Assembly (NCBI RefSeq): GCF_002979515.1 | Contig: NZ_PCPA01000003.1 | Span: 124,001 to 188,000 of the forward strand | DNA: 64,000 nucleotides | Source of the DNA: Microbacterium sp. MYb54 | GTDB taxonomy: Bacteria > Actinomycetota > Actinomycetes > Actinomycetales > Microbacteriaceae | Direction of reading: 5' to 3' | Shown here: positions 61,373 through 64,000 of the stretch, piece after piece | How the letters are laid out: each line of letters opens with the position of its first letter | Numbering within the stretch: position 1 is the first letter of the stretch | Notes under the pieces: generated by a model | The model's database searches: none | Told to the model about the DNA's origin: nothing | Seen by the model: the letters and a program-made list of their open reading frames with translations, nothing else | Program-made: the position numbers and the translations under genes

Positions 61373-62290
61373 TCAGCGCACCTCAGACTTCGAGCCGCGC
61401 AGCTGCACGACATAGGCGATGACCGCGGTGATGACGCCCATGATGATGGCGATGGTCGCGGCGTAGTTGAACTGCTGCCCGGCGAACGACAGGTTGTACG
61501 CGTACATGTTCGGGGTGAAGAACGTGGTGATCACGTTCGGGGCGAGCGGGCGCAGGATGTTGGGTTCGTTGAAGAGCTGGAAGCTGCCGATGATCGAGAA
61601 GATCGTCGCGATCACGAGTGCGCCGCGCACGGACGGGATCTTGATCGAGAAGATCGTGCGCCATGCCCCGGCGCCGTCGAGAGATGCCGCCTCGTACATG
61701 TCGGTCGGAATCGTCTTGAGCGAGGAGTAGAAGATCAGCATGTTGTAGCCGACGAACTCCCACGTGACGATGTTGCCGATCGAGAGCAGCATCCACTCCT
61801 TGGCGAACGGGGTGATCGCATCGACGCCGAGGAAGTCGTTGATGTTGCTCGTGAGGCCGAACTGGTCGCCGTAGATGTAGCCCCACATCAGCACCGCCAC
61901 CACGGCGGGCACGGCATAGGGCAGGAAGATCAGGATGCGGAAGAACGATGCTCCGCGCAGGCGGGCGCTGTCGAGGGCGAGGGCCGCACCGAGGGCGAGG
62001 AGCAGCATGATCGGCACCTGCACCACGAGGAAGATCAGCACGCGGCCGAACGCCTCCCAGAACTGCGGGTCGGTGAGCGCACGGACGTAGTTGTCCAGCC
62101 CGACGAACGCGGTCCCGCCGATGAGCTTCTCCTGGAAGAAGCTGAGGTAGAGCGCATAGGCGAGGGGTGTCAGGAACACCAGGGCGAAGACGACCATGAA
62201 CGGGCCGACGAAGGCCCAGCCCTTCCAGTCGCGCTTGTCGCGGCGCCGGATGCCGCGGGCACCCAGGGCAGCGGGGATTTCAGTCGTCAT
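61373..62290 (-). CDS. CUT1 sugar ABC transporter permease (MalF type)
   Basis: A 305-residue permease with six hydrophobic segments and the EAA loop MYEAASLDGAGAWRTIFSI. First gene of the operon; AAGGA lies about 8 nt before the ATG at 62290. Longer in-frame readings would cross the operator region. Promoter and LacI-type sites lie at 62329-62382. Confidence 0.94.
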   Translation of the reverse strand: MTTEIPAALGARGIRRRDKRDWKGWAFVGPFMVVFALVFLTPLAYALYLSFFQEKLIGGTAFVGLDNYVRALTDPQFWEAFGRVLIFLVVQVPIMLLLALGAALALDSARLRGASFFRILIFLPYAVPAVVAVLMWGYIYGDQFGLTSNINDFLGVDAITPFAKEWMLLSIGNIVTWEFVGYNMLIFYSSLKTIPTDMYEAASLDGAGAWRTIFSIKIPSVRGALVIATIFSIIGSFQLFNEPNILRPLAPNVITTFFTPNMYAYNLSFAGQQFNYAATIAIIMGVITAVIAYVVQLRGSKSEVR

Positions 62291-62328
62291 CGACGAGTCC
62301 TTCTCAAGATCCGGGCGCATCGTGCGCC

Positions 62329-62382
62329 GTGTGTCAACGTCAACATATTGGATCGACTGGTAGTGTGTCAACGTCAACATAT
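62329..62382. promoter_or_regulatory. Twin LacI-type operators overlapping the importer promoter
   Basis: GTGTGTCAACGTCAACATAT occurs identically at 62329-62348 and 62363-62382. On the minus strand the right copy supplies -35 TTGACA (62366-62371) and the left copy supplies -10 TATGTT (62342-62347), with 18-bp spacing. A LacI dimer on each copy would mask both promoter elements. The right copy also touches the first possible start of the divergent lacI-type gene. Confidence 0.8.
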
Positions 62383-62392
62383 GAGGGGATGG

Positions 62393-63436
62393 GTGATCGT
62401 GATCCCAGAGCATCCGACAGAGGCGCCGACGCGTCGACGTGAGCCCTCGATGGAAGACGTCGCCCGTGAGGCGGGTGTTTCCGGCCAGACCGTTTCTCGC
62501 GTCGTCAACGCCAGAGGCTATGTCGGCGCCGCCACACGCGAGCGCGTCGAGGCGGCCATGCACAGCCTCGGGTACCGCCCCAACAGTGCTGCCCGCGCGT
62601 TGCGGTCAGGGCGCTTCCGCACGATCGGCGTCGTGATGTTCTCGTTCAGCTCGTACGGCAATCAGCGCACACTCGATGCGATCGCGGTGCGCGCCGCGCA
62701 GCTCGGCTACGCCCTCACCCTCATCCCCGTCGAATCGAGCGCCGGAGAGACCGTGGCAGGCGCGTTCCGACGGCTCGAAGAGCACGCGGTCGACGGCATC
62801 ATCATCGTGATCGAGGCGCATCAGCTCGACGAGGCCGACATCGAGATCCCGGAGGCGCTTCCGGTCGTGTTCGTCGACTCGAACCGCGGCGAGACGCATC
62901 CGTTCGTCGACACCGATCAGGCCCAGGGCGCACGGCTCGCGACGGAGCACCTGCTCGAACTCGGCCACGACACGGTATGGCACGTCACCGGTCCCGCGCG
63001 CTCGTACTCCGCCGAGCGTCGCCGCGAGGCGTGGCGGGAGACCCTCGAGAAGCACGGGCGGGCGGTACCGGAGCCGCTCGCGGGGGATTGGACGGCGTCA
63101 TCCGGCTACGAGGCCGGTGTCGAACTGCGGGAGATCGACGGAGTCACCGCCGTCTTCGCAGCGAACGACCAGATGGCGATCGGCGTTCTGCGCGCCTTCC
63201 GCGAGGTCGGGCGCGACGTGCCGGAAGACGTCAGCATCGTCGGGTTCGACGGTTTGCCCGATGCCGCACAGCTGTGGCCGCCGCTGACGACCGTGCAGCA
63301 GCATCCGGAACGCGTGGGGGCGCTCGCGGTCGACGCGCTGCTCGCCGAGCTCGACGGGGTCGAGCGTCAGCAGACACCGCTCGTGGGCACCGAGCTCATC
63401 GTGCGCGAGAGCACGGCGGCGCCGCGCAGGCGCTGA
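62393..63436 (+). CDS. LacI-family regulator of the GH35/CUT1 galactoside locus
   Basis: A 347-residue regulator. The HTH is SMEDVAREAGVSGQTVSRVV, the hinge LGYRPNSAARALRSG, and then a sugar-binding domain with FAANDQMAIG and VSIVGFDG. The start is uncertain: ATG 62381 lies inside the operator repeat and could be leaderless, while GTG 62393 or 62399 have GAGGGG before them. It is divergent from the importer operon and very probably represses both. Confidence 0.92.
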   Translation: MIVIPEHPTEAPTRRREPSMEDVAREAGVSGQTVSRVVNARGYVGAATRERVEAAMHSLGYRPNSAARALRSGRFRTIGVVMFSFSSYGNQRTLDAIAVRAAQLGYALTLIPVESSAGETVAGAFRRLEEHAVDGIIIVIEAHQLDEADIEIPEALPVVFVDSNRGETHPFVDTDQAQGARLATEHLLELGHDTVWHVTGPARSYSAERRREAWRETLEKHGRAVPEPLAGDWTASSGYEAGVELREIDGVTAVFAANDQMAIGVLRAFREVGRDVPEDVSIVGFDGLPDAAQLWPPLTTVQQHPERVGALAVDALLAELDGVERQQTPLVGTELIVRESTAAPRRR

Positions 63437-63460
63437 GTGCCGCGGAAGCGCTGAGTGCCG
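63430..63460. repeat. Two copies of GCGCTGAGTGCCG at the lacI-type stop codon
   Basis: Identical 13-bp copies at 63430-63442 (containing the TGA stop) and 63448-63460, 18 bp apart. A third degenerate copy (GAGTGCTGAGG) follows. Confidence 0.7.
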
Positions 63461-63474
63461 GGGAGTGCTGAGGC

Positions 63475-63828
63475 TCAGCGCCAGATGACGGCGAGGCCCG
63501 CGTTCAGGAGCGCCAGGATGCCGATCAGCCAGAACACTGCGGGCGGCACGGTCTCGCCGCGCTTCTGACGCGCGGAACCGATGCCCAGCAGGGCGCCGAT
63601 GACGAGCAGAACCACCAGCTTGACGCCGATCTTGACGTAGTTCAGGTCGTACTCGATACCCCACGGTGCGGCGAGAGCGAGGCCAGCGACACCCGCGATG
63701 GCGAGGCCGTAGTCCATGATCTTCGTGATCTGGCGCTTGCCGCCGAACGCCTGCGCGGCCCAGGCGCCGAACAGCACGGCGAAGCCGATGAGGTGGATGA
63801 ACACGACGACGTGGCGGAGAGTCTCCAT
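63475..63828 (-). CDS. Small four-helix membrane protein
   Basis: A 117-residue protein with four hydrophobic segments (about 5-24, 39-55, 64-83, 96-114) and a conserved-looking opening RHVVVFIHLIGFAVLFGAW with an in-membrane His. It resembles small actinobacterial membrane proteins of unknown function. Monocistronic, convergent with the LacI-type gene. Confidence 0.8.
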   Translation of the reverse strand: METLRHVVVFIHLIGFAVLFGAWAAQAFGGKRQITKIMDYGLAIAGVAGLALAAPWGIEYDLNYVKIGVKLVVLLVIGALLGIGSARQKRGETVPPAVFWLIGILALLNAGLAVIWR

Positions 63829-63881
63829 GCACTCACCGTACGAGTGAGGTGAGGTCTGCCGCTAGCAAGGGCAGGCTGACC

Positions 63882-64000
63882 TCAGCCGCGCAGCTCCCGG
63901 GTCACGAGGGCCGTGCGCAGTGCAGCGTCGGCTGCCTCGGCACCCTTGTCCTCCTTGGAGCCTTCGAGACCCGCACGATCGAGGCCCTGCTGCTCGTCGT
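63882..64000 (-). CDS. ribH: 6,7-dimethyl-8-ribityllumazine synthase, C-terminal end (partial)
   Basis: Only the last 38 or so residues are in the window. The segments EQQGLDRAG, EDKGAEAADAALRTAL and LVTREL match the C-terminal helix of lumazine synthase (QALDRAG...NKGxEAAxAALEMANLL in relatives). The enzyme makes the riboflavin precursor lumazine in a 60-mer or pentamer. The rest lies beyond the window. Confidence 0.8.
   Translation of the reverse strand, partial: DEQQGLDRAGLEGSKEDKGAEAADAALRTALVTRELRG

Noticed and set aside
1..64000. tRNA, rRNA, prophage or insertion sequences
   Set aside because: I looked through the gaps for clover-leaf-like segments, transposase motifs and att-like repeats and saw none; a covariance-model scan could still find a missed small RNA.

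Overview
The window looks like a chromosome segment of a high-GC actinobacterium, most likely Microbacterium or a close relative in Microbacteriaceae. This rests on the very high GC content with strong GC3 bias, frequent GTG starts, many apparently leaderless genes (TANNNT-like -10 box about 6 nt before the start codon), a RamB-type regulator, a GapB-length GAPDH, DUF222/13E12-type HNH genes, and the actinobacterial metG-tatD-rsmA-ispE block. I saw no rRNA, tRNA, CRISPR array, insertion sequence or prophage.

Layout. 1-2.6 kb: end of a peptide/oligosaccharide ABC ATPase and a GH1 glycosidase. 2.7-4.3 kb: a five-helix membrane molybdopterin oxidoreductase with an internal twin-arginine motif. 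4.3-11 kb: housekeeping block metG, TatD-family DNase, rsmA, ispE, with an MFS gene and an aldo/keto reductase inserted. 11.2-14.1 kb: a small protein, an Lrp/AsnC regulator and a PucR regulator. 14.2-28.7 kb: a long minus-strand operon with mostly 4-bp ATGA overlaps. It encodes two penicillin-binding-fold hydrolases, a peptide ABC importer (including a permease-ATPase fusion), an S9-S12 double peptidase fusion, an M20 peptidase, a COG3375-type GNAT and an N-succinylamino acid racemase. A D-aminoacylase-family gene lies just upstream (28.9-30.4 kb). 30.6-35.9 kb: a LacI-controlled CUT2 sugar ABC system. 36.2-37.6 kb: DUF222-HNH protein. 37.8-40.6 kb: MurR/RpiR regulator, BadF-type amino-sugar kinase and MurQ. 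40.7-46 kb: small membrane and unknown proteins, an SDR, an SMR exporter pair and a frameshifted second DUF222-HNH gene. 46.2-52.2 kb: gluconeogenic set (long GAPDH, RamB-like regulator divergent from GTP-PEPCK) and an AlkZ-like protein. 52.4-57.2 kb: ABC exporter, small HTH protein, MccF-like S66 peptidase, MFS carrier. 57.2-63.4 kb: GH35 beta-galactosidase with a CUT1 ABC importer and LacI regulator. The end holds a small membrane protein and the 3' end of ribH.

How the genes fit together. The main system is the 14-30 kb cluster. GNAT, racemase and M20 hydrolase match the known three-step route that succinylates a D-amino acid, racemises it and desuccinylates the L-form. Here the route is tied to a peptide importer and to three hydrolases of the D-Ala-D-Ala-peptidase/beta-lactamase fold. 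I read this as a scavenging pathway for D-amino-acid peptides such as peptidoglycan stems. The MurR-kinase-MurQ genes (MurNAc catabolism) and the S66 peptidase support a wider cell-wall recycling theme. A second theme is plant or polysaccharide sugar use (GH1, GH35, CUT1 and CUT2 importers), with gluconeogenesis genes alongside. A third pattern is non-coding: short tandem repeats begin at or just after the stop codon of at least five genes.
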